Source of the DNA: Actinernus sp. WN-2022
Taxonomy: Eukaryota > Cnidaria > Anthozoa > Actiniaria > Actinernidae
NCBI GenBank assembly: GCA_030867875.1
Contig: JAOWCC010000577.1
Location: 84,611,740-84,675,739 of the forward strand
Direction of reading: 5' to 3'
Length of the DNA stretch: 64,000 nt
In this document: positions 12,391 to 22,052 of the stretch, one piece after another
Layout of the letters: each line of letters opens with the position of its first letter
How positions within the stretch are numbered: the first letter of the stretch is position 1
The notes under the pieces: generated by a model
The model's database searches: none
What the model saw: the letters and a program-made list of their open reading frames with translations, nothing else
What the model was told of the DNA's origin: nothing
Made by a program: the position numbers and the translations under genes

Positions 12391-14200
12391 ATAAATAACA
12401 TCGTACAGCCGTCCGATCAGCCTTGCAGTCTTCATATATTTTAATCCTTCTGCTGATCTCCATAGATCCGGCTACTCTTTTGTTTGTAACAGTGGTCCTT
12501 GCAGCCTTTTGTGAATTGAAGTGTAGTTCAATTGCTCATGAAAGTATTCGACGGAGGTTTCAGGTCACATTGTACAAATCTATAGTTGGTAGTTGTCCTC
12601 ATGAATAATTAAATAGCAGTACAAATACAAACTGACATAACGTAACAACATGACATTACATAACGTTAAATCACATGCCATGGCATAACATATGGTACTT
12701 ACATATCCATCTGCATGGCTCTAAAGGAAAATATACAAAATGTGATCACTTAAAGAAAGGAATAAATAGACATGTACAAACATTTTGTTGTGGATATCGA
12801 ACTAATAATGAAAATAGGGCTAGAGTACAGAGGGTATGGTTTTAATTCTGGCACTTCACGTAATCCATTGTGATTTTAAGCTGCAACTTCATTCTAGCCA
12901 CTTCTAAATTGGGGAGGGTTCCATTATTAACAGGAAATGCATATGGTTTTCCACCCCTCCCCCTCAGTTTTGCAAGGTTCGCAGATCTTACCCCAAATGT
13001 ACAAACAACATGTTGTTTTCATCGTATTTAGTACCAAAACTAAAATTTTGACACTACAACTTTATATAATCCAGTTTTGGACTGGGAAATAGAACATAAA
13101 TGTCTCCCAGCATGATTTGCGACCAAAACGAAAAGGGCGATGGATTTTTACGGGTAGAAACGAACATCGAAGAGACATGGGGTTTTCACTAAAATGCTAC
13201 CCATAGAAAACAGCAGGGAGTCTTCTTAATTTGGTTGACATCAATTTTCAGGGGGAAAATGACAGGCAAAACAAAATTTGAAAACGGCTTACTTTCCCCC
13301 CCTCCCCTGAACTTCATTTGCGCGAGTAATACACCCATTTTTATTTCTAGTTTAGTGAAATTACATCAGATAGGCTGGATATAGTTTATTTACCTATTTT
13401 CTATATATGAATTTGAATTAATTAATTAATTAATTAATGAGTTAATGATTGTATTATTTCTATGATTATCGTTAGGAACAAGTGAATACCGCTAACGATA
13501 TCATACAATAGTTTCCACCACTCAACCCTTATTTTTGTAAGCTTTCTAGATCTTACACAAAATTCGAAAACGATATGGCATATTACTCATTATGGTATTA
13601 TGGTATATTACTTATTGTCAGCTTTCCTTTAGTCTTCGGACTTTTCATTCTTAATCGTTTATCGTTTGGCTGTATAGGTCCTCACTTCGGATCCAACGTA
13701 TTTTTGCAGGATTTTTGTTCACGGTATTTGCTTATATATTTTCTATTATGGATTTTTGTACTGTAGGTCTTATATATATCCGATTATTCCTGCTATTGCC
13801 ATCATTTTTAAAGCTGGTCTGGCCAGCATAACTATATTTCTCGCAAAGCACTGACACGTTTAGTTCAGATTTGCTTGGTTTTTGGCTTTTCGCCACACGT
13901 AATGACGTGTGACCCGATAACCAAGTTTTTCTGTGAGCTCGTAACTAGATGCTTCTTAGCGCAGTCCGCGATTTCCAGTCTTGAGTTTCAATATCCTCTA
14001 GTCTTTGTTTAGTGTATTTATAAAACCGCTTGATCTCGTTTTCATCAATAACGGCATCTTGTTGGGATTCCCAGCAATAGCCAAAGTCATTATGAAATAC
14101 TGTAGCATTTAATTTGCATTTCCCAGTTCTTGGAATTTGTGTGACTTAGCATATCTGAGTATGCTTGCTTTGCGATTCTATTTGCGTCTAGTGTTAGAAG
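12391..14200. other. no gene seen
   Basis: This region has low coding potential. It includes ACATAACGT-type low-complexity sequence (12630-12700) and an (ATTA)n tract at 13411-13436 followed by AATGATTGTATTATTTCTAT. A close relative of that combination recurs at about 33402-33465, so it is a dispersed repeat fragment. No conserved product is recognised. Confidence 0.5.
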
Positions 14201-14207
14201 GCGGTGC

Positions 14208-14565
14208 CACAGCTGAACCTGGGCAGAAATTAGCCCCCCGCCCCACCCTACTGCCTGTTTATGTCTGTTGTTTTCATGGGTAATACGTTACCTCAATTCC
14301 ACATGTACAGCTGAACCTGGGCAGAAATTAGCCCCCCCCCCCCCTACTACCTGTTTATGTTTGTTGTTTTCATGGGTAATCCGTTACCTGAATTCCATAG
14401 CTGAACCTGGGCAGAAATTAAACCCCCCTTACTGCCTGTTTATGTCTGTTGTTTTCATGGATAATCCGTTACCTGAATTCCACAGCTCGACCAGGGCAGA
14501 AATTATACCCCCTTTACTGCCTGTTTATCGGTATATTATTTTCATGGGTAATCCGTTACCTGAAT
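14208..14565. repeat. ~95-bp tandem repeat (left part)
   Basis: Four units (starting near 14208, 14300, 14395 and 14482) each begin with an AGCTGAACCTGGGCAGAAAT-like segment. They pass through a C-rich stretch and TACTGCCTGTTTATGTCTGT, and end GTAATCCGTTACCTGAATTC. The last unit is broken at TGAAT by the Polinton and the array resumes at 31495. This is how the Polinton insertion site can be read directly. Confidence 0.85.
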
Positions 14566-14945
14566 AGTAGTATATACGGAGGAGAAATGATACCAGCAAT
14601 CCCGCTCCAATAATGTTGGATTTCCTCCGCCCCAAAGCTTCTTTTGTTGAAATTTTGACCACAAAAGGTGTTCTTTTGTACAAAATCTCGACTTTTTAAC
14701 TCTAGAAAGTGCCAGACATGACCAAATATCTAAATGAGCGCCCTTGGGATCGAAATTTCAACAAAGATATTAAGTTGGGGGCCATCCAACGTTTGTAGAT
14801 AGGCAGTAGTATACAAAATGGGGGTTCTGGTGAGCACCTTTTTTTCCAGTTTTTTGTCACATCCGATGACCCCCTCCCTCCCCAACGCATTTGTTGGACT
14901 TTGTAGACCACAATATGTACCCAATCCCAACTTATTATCTTCGGG
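14566..14945. repeat. Polinton left terminal inverted repeat
   Basis: This is inverted relative to 31114-31494 with well over 90% apparent identity. The differences are single bases and homopolymer-length changes. Homology stops at CTTCGGG (14939-14945). Just past the inner edge, TTGGGTACATATTG (14947-14960) is the perfect inverse of 14911-14924, so the inner end of this TIR can fold back on itself. That feature is absent on the right side. Confidence 0.95.
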
Positions 14946-14997
14946 GTTGGGTACATATTGCTCAAAGGAGTCCTTTCAAAGTATGTTAACCTTTTGC

Positions 14998-15527
14998 TTA
15001 TAGAGCGCCAAGATATCGGGTTGCAACACTAGATATCTGGAACTGATTGATGAGCCATTTAGCTACATCGAGATGATAATTTTGCAGGCATAGTATAACG
15101 CAAAATTATCTCGAGCACACGCATCCTCTGTGGTGAGCTGGAAACATTTGGTGAGCCATTTAGCGACATCGAGATGCCCCCCATAGCAGGCATAGCACAG
15201 TGCAAGGTTATATCGATAGCGGGCATCCTTCACGGTAAGCTGGAAATGCTTCGTGATCCATTTAGCGCTATCGAGATGACAGAGGATACCTAGTTCTCGG
15301 CATGCATCCTCGGCGGAAATAACCAAATCTTCCCGATTGCAAGCGTCTACGAAATCATACGTGAGGATTCGCAAGATCAGTATTCGACCTACATTTTTAT
15401 AGCGGGCTAGAGATGCTGCATTGCCTAATCGTTTCGAAGTCAAAGAAATGCTTGCAAAAGCCCAGGGCCCTGAGTACTCTACGATCTTAATCAAGATTTC
15501 TAGAGGGAGGTCTAACATATTAGTCAT
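14998..15527 (-). pseudogene. F-box-like / ankyrin-like repeat protein, frameshifted
   Basis: The 154-residue frame from 15527 starts with an F-box-like segment, DLPLEILIKIVEYSGPWAFA (residues about 5-25). Repeat modules of about 33 residues follow, each with an HLD-x-AKW-[IL]-TK-x-FQLT pattern, as in the ankyrin-like proteins of large DNA viruses. F-box plus ankyrin proteins usually link targets to SCF ubiquitin ligases, and that role here is inference only. Relative to the preceding repeat, one base is missing near 15090. Beyond it a third repeat continues in another frame to a stop at 14998-15000. The gene lies at the extreme left of the Polinton, divergent from the Cys-rich ORF at 15646, so it is a cargo gene. 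Its intact length cannot be read from this copy. Confidence 0.6.
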
Positions 15528-15645
15528 TGTTATTTGGTATATACTATGTGAGCCCTTTATCTAATAGTGTATAATTATTAGAACCCACTTTATTATCGTT
15601 TAAACAGCAATTAGAGAAAGGCTAGTATAAGGTATATATCGCACG

Positions 15646-15909
15646 ATGACTGAGATAATAACTTGTACTTGGTTGATGCGGGGCAAGGACACGAGATGTG
15701 TAAGGAATTGTTCTAAGATATCAGAGTACTGTGCTCAACACAACTTCCAGATTCAAAGAGGGAGCACCATATTCGTTCCATGTTCGAAGTGTGGTCGCGG
15801 TTGTCGTACGAGTTACGGACTTTGTACGAAGTGTGGCGCACCACAGCGCCGGCTCATTCGCGAGAAGAAATGCCGCACTAAGGATTGCTTTTCAAAGGTG
15901 TTAGTGTAA
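15646..15909 (+). CDS. small Cys-rich (zinc-ribbon-like) protein, 87 aa
   Basis: ATG at 15646 follows a TATATA box (15633-15638) within 15 bp. The product has 11 cysteines. A first cluster (C7, C18, C22, C29 with H32) resembles a CCCH/C4 site, and a second (CSKCGRGC at 46-53, then CTKCG at 60-64) looks like a double CxxC zinc ribbon. Two more cysteines follow near the end. Such small Cys-rich proteins occur in large DNA viruses and Polintons, but I do not recognise a named family. The C-terminus may be altered, since the frame ends soon after C81. Probably a zinc-binding regulator; function unknown. Confidence 0.5.
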   Translation: MTEIITCTWLMRGKDTRCVRNCSKISEYCAQHNFQIQRGSTIFVPCSKCGRGCRTSYGLCTKCGAPQRRLIREKKCRTKDCFSKVLV

Positions 15910-16061
15910 CTGAAGAACCACAAGGTATGTCTAGATATTTAGAAAATCGCGATATGAAAAAAGAAAAAAAAGAAGAAACAGAAACCAGCATCATGTCTCT
16001 CTTTCTTCTTTTTTTGTTTTTTCTTCGAGCCCATCTATACAAAACATGGTCTAACTACCGT

Positions 16062-16622
16062 TTAACCCACTAGGCTCCCTAACTTTGCTCGCAGCTCTTC
16101 CCTAATTTCTCTCGTGCCAAAAGCTTTATGGCGAATTTCAACCCTCATAGCCTCATATTTTTCGGCTTCGGCAAGAATTATAGTGAACTCAACTTCAGAC
16201 ACTTTCTCATCATGCAGGGCTTTCGACACGAGATCACTAATCGTATTAGCTTTCGATCTCGCCAACATAGCAGTTTTCTCATGCTTAGAAACTTTGACCC
16301 ATATCTTTTTAGCCCCAACAGCCGTAGAGGCCGAGATTAACCCACATATTCCACCAACAACACCAAGAGGTATGCCCACTATAGCACCAAATCCGGATAG
16401 AGCAACCGCCAAACCCGAGCTTGATAAAATCACAGATAGGCTACCTGTTGTCAAAGCAATACCATGAATGATTCCATACGCACGAGGATACTTTGTTCGC
16501 ACACATTCATAGTGTTTTTCTTGTGCTTCAATACTAGCAAGCGTGTCACACACCTTTTGCAGTCGAAAGCTCTCTCCAGATAGTGCCGTTGGAACTGTTT
16601 GAATCGAATCGCTTGCCATCAT
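16062..16622 (-). CDS. conserved Polinton-associated membrane protein, 186 aa
   Basis: The frame is intact from ATG at 16622. A charged N-terminus (residues 1-48) is followed by a long, weakly hydrophobic Gly/Ala/Ser-rich stretch (about 50-104, including SLSVILSSSGLAVALSGFGA and IPLGVVGGICGLISA) that could form two membrane helices. A basic/acidic helical tail (about 105-186) predicts amphipathic or coiled-coil helices. I recognise the layout as a recurrent companion of cnidarian Polintons, but no function is established. A virion membrane-interacting or inner-capsid role is inference. It is in the same orientation as the next gene (16759-17316), 136 bp away. It is one of the few Polinton genes here without a break. 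Confidence 0.6.
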   Translation of the reverse strand: MMASDSIQTVPTALSGESFRLQKVCDTLASIEAQEKHYECVRTKYPRAYGIIHGIALTTGSLSVILSSSGLAVALSGFGAIVGIPLGVVGGICGLISASTAVGAKKIWVKVSKHEKTAMLARSKANTISDLVSKALHDEKVSEVEFTIILAEAEKYEAMRVEIRHKAFGTREIREELRAKLGSLVG

Positions 16623-16758
16623 ATATCTGTGATAAGGTTAAACTTTAATACGTAATGCAGAGGCCAGCCATGAAAATCAATCACCACGCCACTTTTCGTA
16701 AGTATGGATATGCGAAGACTGTTTGAAGGCCAGGCAGCCATTTCTATGGGATTCTGTG

Positions 16759-17316
16759 CTACGTATGTAACTTGTTGGAATTTACTACCACGAATCTGGA
16801 TACATGCAAGAGTTTGCGAGGGATTGGCCTGTGAGCACCTTTTATAACTGTGAGAGAGCCATGACGATCCACTAGATCACAACTGATATACGCCTCTTTG
16901 AGGGTTTTTATGATAATGTGGTGTGTGCTTGGCGGGAACACAACTCTATCTGCATCAGATATTTTTCCACAAATTCTGAGCACGTTACATAGAGAGTCGG
17001 ACATTTGAAACCGCTTCAAGATCTTTAGATCAAGCTCCCCACGCTCTGGACGGCTAGCGAACTCTATAGCTTTATTATCGACCGCAGTCTTGAATAGCCT
17101 TATCAGTTCAGAGAGATCGTAATTTCCGAGCGGTATACGATATTTTTGAGATCGTTGGCCATTGTCCTCCCACCAGCTATAAACGACCTCTTCTTTTAAG
17201 TTGTACCAGCTGTTAGGAATAGTAGCCTCGATGAGGGTCACACCACGTATCGCCAAGGTCTCAGGGAGGTAGACAGTATGGTCAGCCGATGTACAGGCGA
17301 CATTTAAGATCACCAT
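16759..17316 (-). CDS. conserved Polinton protein, possible minor capsid (penton-like), 185 aa
   Basis: The frame is intact, with ATG at 17316. The sequence is beta-rich with alternating hydrophobic residues and contains LIEATIPNSWYNLKEE (about residues 28-43), a motif I associate with a conserved Polinton structural protein. It ends in a strand-rich region (VVFPPSTHHIIIKTLKEAYI). Length and predicted strand content would suit a single-jelly-roll minor capsid protein. No double-jelly-roll signature is present, and the true major capsid gene is at 20308-21440. It is divergent from the large gene at 17384, with 67 bp shared between the two starts. Confidence 0.4.
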   Translation of the reverse strand: MVILNVACTSADHTVYLPETLAIRGVTLIEATIPNSWYNLKEEVVYSWWEDNGQRSQKYRIPLGNYDLSELIRLFKTAVDNKAIEFASRPERGELDLKILKRFQMSDSLCNVLRICGKISDADRVVFPPSTHHIIIKTLKEAYISCDLVDRHGSLTVIKGAHRPIPRKLLHVSRFVVVNSNKLHT

Positions 17317-17383
17317 AGTGGAACTGCGCTTTTCGATAGTATTAGAGGCAAGCCACTATTACATATATATCAAAGGCTTCAAT

Positions 17384-18967
17384 ATGACAGAAGCATGGCT
17401 ACAGTTCAAGTATCTATTTCCTGAGGCCGTACTTGGTTGGTTCGACTCTTTTGTAGGTCGGGATGGTGTTGGAAATGTTAATTTATTTTTCCACGGGGGT
17501 ACCTACCAGGTGTTCACAGATGCAGGCCCTCCTACGAAGACAGGTGGAGGTCAGCTAATGGTATGGCATGGGCGCACGGGCGAGGCGATTGACTTAGCTC
17601 TTGGTACGAAAACAGTTTATGGGGAGGTACTATTCGCGCGGAAGCACAAAGGTCTTTCAAAAGAAGCTGTGGAAAACGAAAAGGTCGCAACACTGAATGC
17701 CAATCTGTTGGCGAAGTTCAAGAAAAAATACCCACACGCAGATTTTCACCAGTTTTATGCCTCCACGAGCATAGATGGAGATAAATATTCGACAAGCATT
17801 TTATTTCGAGACGGAGATTCTAGCTATGTGGTCTATGGCGATGATGTCTCCAAGCTACCTGCTGCCATTCAAAAACGTATTGATAACGTGCTGTTGGATG
17901 TGCATAGTGGTTTTCCATCTACGTTGACACTAGACAAAAGTGTGAAATATCCTATCGCAGCAGCCCCCGATACTGAAAAAGCACAAGACATCGATCTTAT
18001 CAATCTATGGATATACGCCACACCAACAAAAAAGTTCAAAGCAGGTGTTCCGAACATATTCAAGGAGACCGTCGTAAAGCATGTGACAGCACATGAGTCT
18101 CATCATTGGTTATCAGGTCCGGATTTGAAATATTGGCCTCAACAGCTGAATTTCGCAACGTGGTGTGCGCCTTCTGGATGTCGAGTGTCGTTGTTTGACC
18201 CTGCTTTCAAAACATATCCACCCGTTGTTCAAGGGTTCCTAAGATTCCACACTTATTTCACAATACGAAGAATCTTACATGAACTTGGCGCGCCTCTACC
18301 TAATGACATTGCTTTCAAGCAAGTTGATAACCTCTACAGCAAAACAGCTCTGGAGAAATTATGTATCGAGTTCGGTTTATCTCGAACGCCAGACTTCCGA
18401 TGTCATGGAGGTAGGAATCGCGGACTAGGAGATGTATTTCTTTTGTATGGTGATGGCTACAAAAACGTCCACGTAATCAGAGGCTACGACAAAGAAGCAG
18501 ATAATTATCCCAACCACAATAATTTGTTTAAAGCCGAAGGAGGTAAGGAGGACATGGGAGATCTGGTATCTTCTATTCGGAACGATGAACACGAAGGGAA
18601 ACAATACAATTGGTTTACGCCACCAGTCGGGAAGGATTTGACGACCGCTGGGTTGGGTAGGTTGAATCGATCAGCCGAGGCTTTCGTATATTGCAACCTA
18701 GGTGCTCAAAACAATCTGAATGAATCCCTCATAGTCAAACACAACGTCAGAGAGGAGTTTAAGAAATTGGTTGAAGACGCTATTCTTGAAATTGATTTAG
18801 TGAAGAGCTATGACAAATATCTTCTAGTTATACGAACAACGCATAAGAGGCTCAATCTAGCAATAGCTATAGGGGTGAGGTTACTACCAAGCGATCTTGA
18901 GTACTACCTCAGCGAGAAAGATGGTTTAAAAATCCAATCCCGACGGCCAAGAAATGTATGGTGCTAG
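17384..18967 (+). CDS. large conserved Polinton protein of unknown function, 527 aa
   Basis: The open frame extends upstream to 17318 without an ATG. I choose ATG 17384 (MTEAWLQFKYLFPEAVLGWF), just downstream of a TATATAT stretch. A conserved central block, HESHHWLSGPDLKYWPQQLN followed by FATWCAPSGCRVS (residues about 237-268), contains several His/Cys/Trp residues that could bind metal or form a catalytic centre. I recognise the WPQQLNF / WC..(S/T)GC pattern from other cnidarian Polintons. No enzyme family can be assigned. The frame is fully intact, notable in an otherwise broken element. The next small ORF starts inside its last codons. Confidence 0.55.
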   Translation: MTEAWLQFKYLFPEAVLGWFDSFVGRDGVGNVNLFFHGGTYQVFTDAGPPTKTGGGQLMVWHGRTGEAIDLALGTKTVYGEVLFARKHKGLSKEAVENEKVATLNANLLAKFKKKYPHADFHQFYASTSIDGDKYSTSILFRDGDSSYVVYGDDVSKLPAAIQKRIDNVLLDVHSGFPSTLTLDKSVKYPIAAAPDTEKAQDIDLINLWIYATPTKKFKAGVPNIFKETVVKHVTAHESHHWLSGPDLKYWPQQLNFATWCAPSGCRVSLFDPAFKTYPPVVQGFLRFHTYFTIRRILHELGAPLPNDIAFKQVDNLYSKTALEKLCIEFGLSRTPDFRCHGGRNRGLGDVFLLYGDGYKNVHVIRGYDKEADNYPNHNNLFKAEGGKEDMGDLVSSIRNDEHEGKQYNWFTPPVGKDLTTAGLGRLNRSAEAFVYCNLGAQNNLNESLIVKHNVREEFKKLVEDAILEIDLVKSYDKYLLVIRTTHKRLNLAIAIGVRLLPSDLEYYLSEKDGLKIQSRRPRNVWC

Positions 18968-19206
18968 GCGTAAATGATATTAATGCGGAGGTTGCCGAAC
19001 ACAAACACAACAACAAAACGAAAGATATGGACGGACCCACCAATAAGACACACCTACCACACGGCGCAAAGCAACAAGGTACACCTTCCACGCGTAGCGA
19101 TACCACCATACTAAAGCACACACCAAAGCCTACTCAACAACACGAGATCAATCTAGCGGTGGTAGCTATTGCTGCAGCGGGATCCGCATGGGTATTGTTT
19201 CGCTAA
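18958..19206 (+). CDS. small tail-anchored protein, 82 aa
   Basis: ATG 18958 overlaps the end of the 527-aa gene by 10 nt in another frame, the compact spacing expected within a Polinton gene block. Residues 1-62 are hydrophilic (His/Lys/Asn/Thr/Pro-rich). Residues about 65-81 (NLAVVAIAAAGSAWVLF) form one hydrophobic helix before a final Arg, giving a C-terminal membrane anchor. It ends convergent with, and overlapping by 4 nt, the minus-strand gene at 19203. No family recognised; a virion or host-membrane protein is inference. Confidence 0.45.
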   Translation: MVLGVNDINAEVAEHKHNNKTKDMDGPTNKTHLPHGAKQQGTPSTRSDTTILKHTPKPTQQHEINLAVVAIAAAGSAWVLFR

Positions 19207-20166
19207 CGCCGCTTGTATTGCTCTATTACGAACACCACTGCGGCTACGATCAATAGCCAAGCATTCTTTGCTAGGAATCCTACAGCTTTACCAGCAGTAC
19301 TAAATATGAAGCTAACAATTGCTCCGATCGCCCCAGGTAGCATTTCCGCCAACTTTTTTCCTAGTGCTTTTAAACCGTTGGAAAGCCCTTTTGCGGTTTT
19401 AGCCAAGGTCTTCGTCAGCGCAGAAACTATGACTCCAATCACAGTTCCAGCTGCTAGTAAGGTGGATGTAAACGTTACCCCGTATTTCTTGAAGATATCC
19501 TTTACCCTCTCACGCAACGGCCTCTACTCATTTATGGCTTCATTTTCTTCCTCGATTGTTTGAATCTCTTGGTCGTTATTGGCTATTTCATCCTTAGCTT
19601 TCTGCTTCTTTGCTTCTCTTCCCCAGACGTGGAAGGATCATCTAAGGTAGTCTGATCTTCTTGATTTTTCTATTCGATGTCTTCAATCTTCGCTTCGTTT
19701 TGTTCTTTAATTTCGCCACCCTCACCAATGGCAAGTTTGAAGCCCTTTAAGTCCCCTACGTTTTTAAATACGCTACCATCCGCTTTGAACAGCTGCTTGG
19801 GTTTCGACCAGCCCCCTTTCCCTAGGTTGCGAACCGAGATAGTAACCTTTTTGTTTCTGTCTACGGAAAGTCTTATCAAGTTTTCGTTAAGGTTTTCATA
19901 CGTATCCCTAAGACTTTGTAGGCCAACGATTCGAGCGGCTTCCTCTGGAGTCCTCGTTGTTTCATATTGATTAGTCAATTCGAAGTACTCATATTGGTTT
20001 TCTCCCCAATTATCGCGATTACCAACTCCCCAACTCTTCTTATCCAACTATCTTCGTTCTCATCGTCGTTTGGTCCCAGGTCCAGCCATTCTTCATCATC
20101 AATAGGCTCATTAATATCAGCTTGACCTTCTTCGGTAAAAGTGTCAAAGTCAACCTCAACATCCAT
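19203..20166 (-). pseudogene. Polinton membrane-active/virion protein, broken in three places
   Basis: The start ATG at 20166 lies below a TATATA box and gives an acidic N-terminus (MDVEVDFDTFTEEGQADINE). A one-base shift near 20045 leads to a second frame covering TPEEAARIVGLQSLRDTYEN and KVTISVRNLGKGGWSKPKQL. After another break (about 19675-19620) a Lys/Glu-rich coiled-coil-like segment leads to an in-frame TAG (about 19528). Then comes a C-terminal module: a basic helix (RVKDIFKKYG) and two long Ala/Gly/Ile-rich hydrophobic segments (about 19470-19410 and 19330-19220) ending in EQYKRR. I associate this C-terminal module with cnidarian Polintons. It recalls the membrane-active Px class of adintoviruses, which is inference. 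Not functional as read. Confidence 0.5.
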
Positions 20167-20307
20167 ATTGAACTTAACTATATATCTTACTATATTCAAT
20201 ATGATATCGTCGAAGTTACTTCCCGCACAAACACGTAGAGAGCCCCTTGGACTAAAAGCCCGACGCATCCTATATAGACGCACATTTGCACCATCATCTG
20301 CCAACCC

Positions 20308-21440
20308 ATGAGAGACACTCTATGTCGCGGTTCCAAAACTAGGAGAAAACATCGTCCTAGTCCCAGGTAGTTTTGCACTATTGGCTGACATTGCATTGTC
20401 TGGTGGAAACGCCAACAATCGCGTGGTGACCAATGTCAGACGATGTTTAGTCTCTCATCGTAGATGTAGATTTGGAACAGACGTAATAGAAGACCTTGCC
20501 CACACTGATCTCCTACAGACATATTCCGATCTCTATCTTCCTACTCCAGCGCGAGAAGCTCGGATTCAACAAGGTATTCAGACAGAGAATATGAACAAGC
20601 TTCGCTCAGGAGCTGGTGACGAAGGACACGTCAAGTGCTGGAGACAATTGGCTCCTGACGGCATATGGCTCAAAGTATAGAATCACACTGGACGTTGACA
20701 TCCTGACACAATATGGAGCTCTGTATCCCCACGCCCTCCACGACATTATTTCGTTCGATTTGGTTCTAGCACCAGCTGTCGAGATAGTGGTAGGATCGGA
20801 TGCGACCAAGATAGGTACATACAAGCTCAACAACATACAGCTGGAGTATGAGGTCATCGAGGATGAAAAACTCGCCAGACAAGCAGAGCACGCATATCCT
20901 ACAGGAACTACCTTTCTATTCAACCACGCTTTACACTCCACGACTGTCCCTATTAACAAGGCATCAGACACTTTGGTGGCTAAGAACCTCACAGTCCCAC
21001 GGAGATCCTTTACTGGACTACTTCTACTCTTCGTTGCGTCACACACCGCAGGCGCCCGAGATAGCGAGGAATTCTCCAATCCAGGCATCACTAAGGTGGA
21101 GATAGATGTTAATGGCATTCCAAATTTCTTCTTTCCAGATGGTGTGCTACCACCAGATTTCTGGGAGGCTGCCAAGGGATGGTTCGGTACGTCAGCCGAC
21201 GTCACCCCAATGACACCCGCCAAGTTTTACAACAACAAATTTGCCATCTTGGTAGATTGTCTAACAGCAAAGGATGCAATTGTTCATGGTGATGGCTTGG
21301 CCGAAATAGGTGGTGGGAAAGATATCGACATCCGAGTACACCGGAGTGGAGGCAGTGGAACTGTTAACATGCACATCTTCGTTCTGTCAGATGCTCAGAT
21401 CAATATATTGAATGGATCTCTGAGTAGTTTTACATACTAA
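20308..21440 (+). pseudogene. Polinton major capsid protein (double jelly roll), frameshifted
   Basis: The N-terminal part reads in one frame from about 20312 (VPKLGENIVLVPGSFAL, then ADIALSGGNANNRVV). It shifts by one base near 20620 into the 274-residue frame that runs to the stop at 21438-21440. Conserved features of the Polinton hexon-like capsid include LSGGNANN, RSGAGD, YGSKYRITLD, LAPA, YKLNNIQLEYE and a Gly-rich loop near the C-terminus. The family forms pseudo-hexameric trimers of two jelly rolls that make the icosahedral shell. No in-frame ATG remains: TGA at 20309 abuts the reading frame, so the start is also damaged. The stop overlaps the ATPase ATG (TAATG), an operon-like arrangement. 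Confidence 0.8.
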
Positions 21441-22052
21441 TGGATTGCCTGGTAGAACACATACCATTTAACGCCCTCATAGTAGGACCCACAAATTGCG
21501 GGAAAACGGCATTTCTCATAGAGTAACTTCGTGGACCATTTCGTGGTAAGTTTGACTATATAGTATTAGTGTGCCCACAACAAAACCTATCGAGGATTTG
21601 CCCATCGAGATCCACACTTCTATGTTGTATCACCACAACAGGATGCTATCAATGCCGCATTGAATATTTGTGCCACCTTTTGGGCAGGTACCAATACGCT
21701 ATTGATTCTAGATGATTGTGCTGCCTCGAAAGATGTAAAAAGAAGAACTGACAAGCTCGTAGATTTAGCATTCTCTGCTCGACATATAGGGCTCTCTATT
21801 TGGGTGCTATCCCAACAATTAACAAGCATATGCAAACCTTTCGGCGAAAACGTAGCTGTTGTAGTTGCCTTTCATACCGCATCAACTATAGATGGAAAAA
21901 GGCTATTCGAGGACTATGGAGGCTCACAAGAAGGCAGCGAGTTACAAGCAGTGCTTCGGTCCCACAAGTTTGCTCGCATATTCTTTTGTTTGCGACATCC
22001 TTTTGCAGTAGTGTTAGAGCTACCCGCACCTATGACATATTATCATGGATGA
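21440..22052 (+). pseudogene. Polinton genome-packaging ATPase (A32/FtsK-HerA type), broken
   Basis: ATG 21440 overlaps the capsid stop by one base. The Walker A loop VGPTNCGKT (codons 16-24) is intact, but TAA at 21524-21526 interrupts four codons later, and a frameshift lies at about 21580-21605. From there one frame runs to 22052 with Walker B TLLILDDCAA (about 21705) and the downstream ARHIGLSIWVLSQQLT region (sensor or arginine-finger region of this ATPase class). These ATPases translocate DNA into preformed capsids in Polintons and large DNA viruses. The stop overlaps the next ATG (22045) by 8 nt. Confidence 0.8.

Noticed and set aside
14268..14567. 99-codon frame with repeated LFSWVIRYLNS
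   Set aside because: It is a product of the ~95-bp tandem repeat; no codon-level or domain support.
19213..19970. Plus-strand frames of 116 and 97 codons
   Set aside because: Antisense to the broken minus-strand Polinton membrane-module gene, whose helices and composition are the meaningful reading.
20606..21223. 205-codon minus-strand frame
   Set aside because: Antisense to the major capsid gene; the plus-strand reading has the family motifs.
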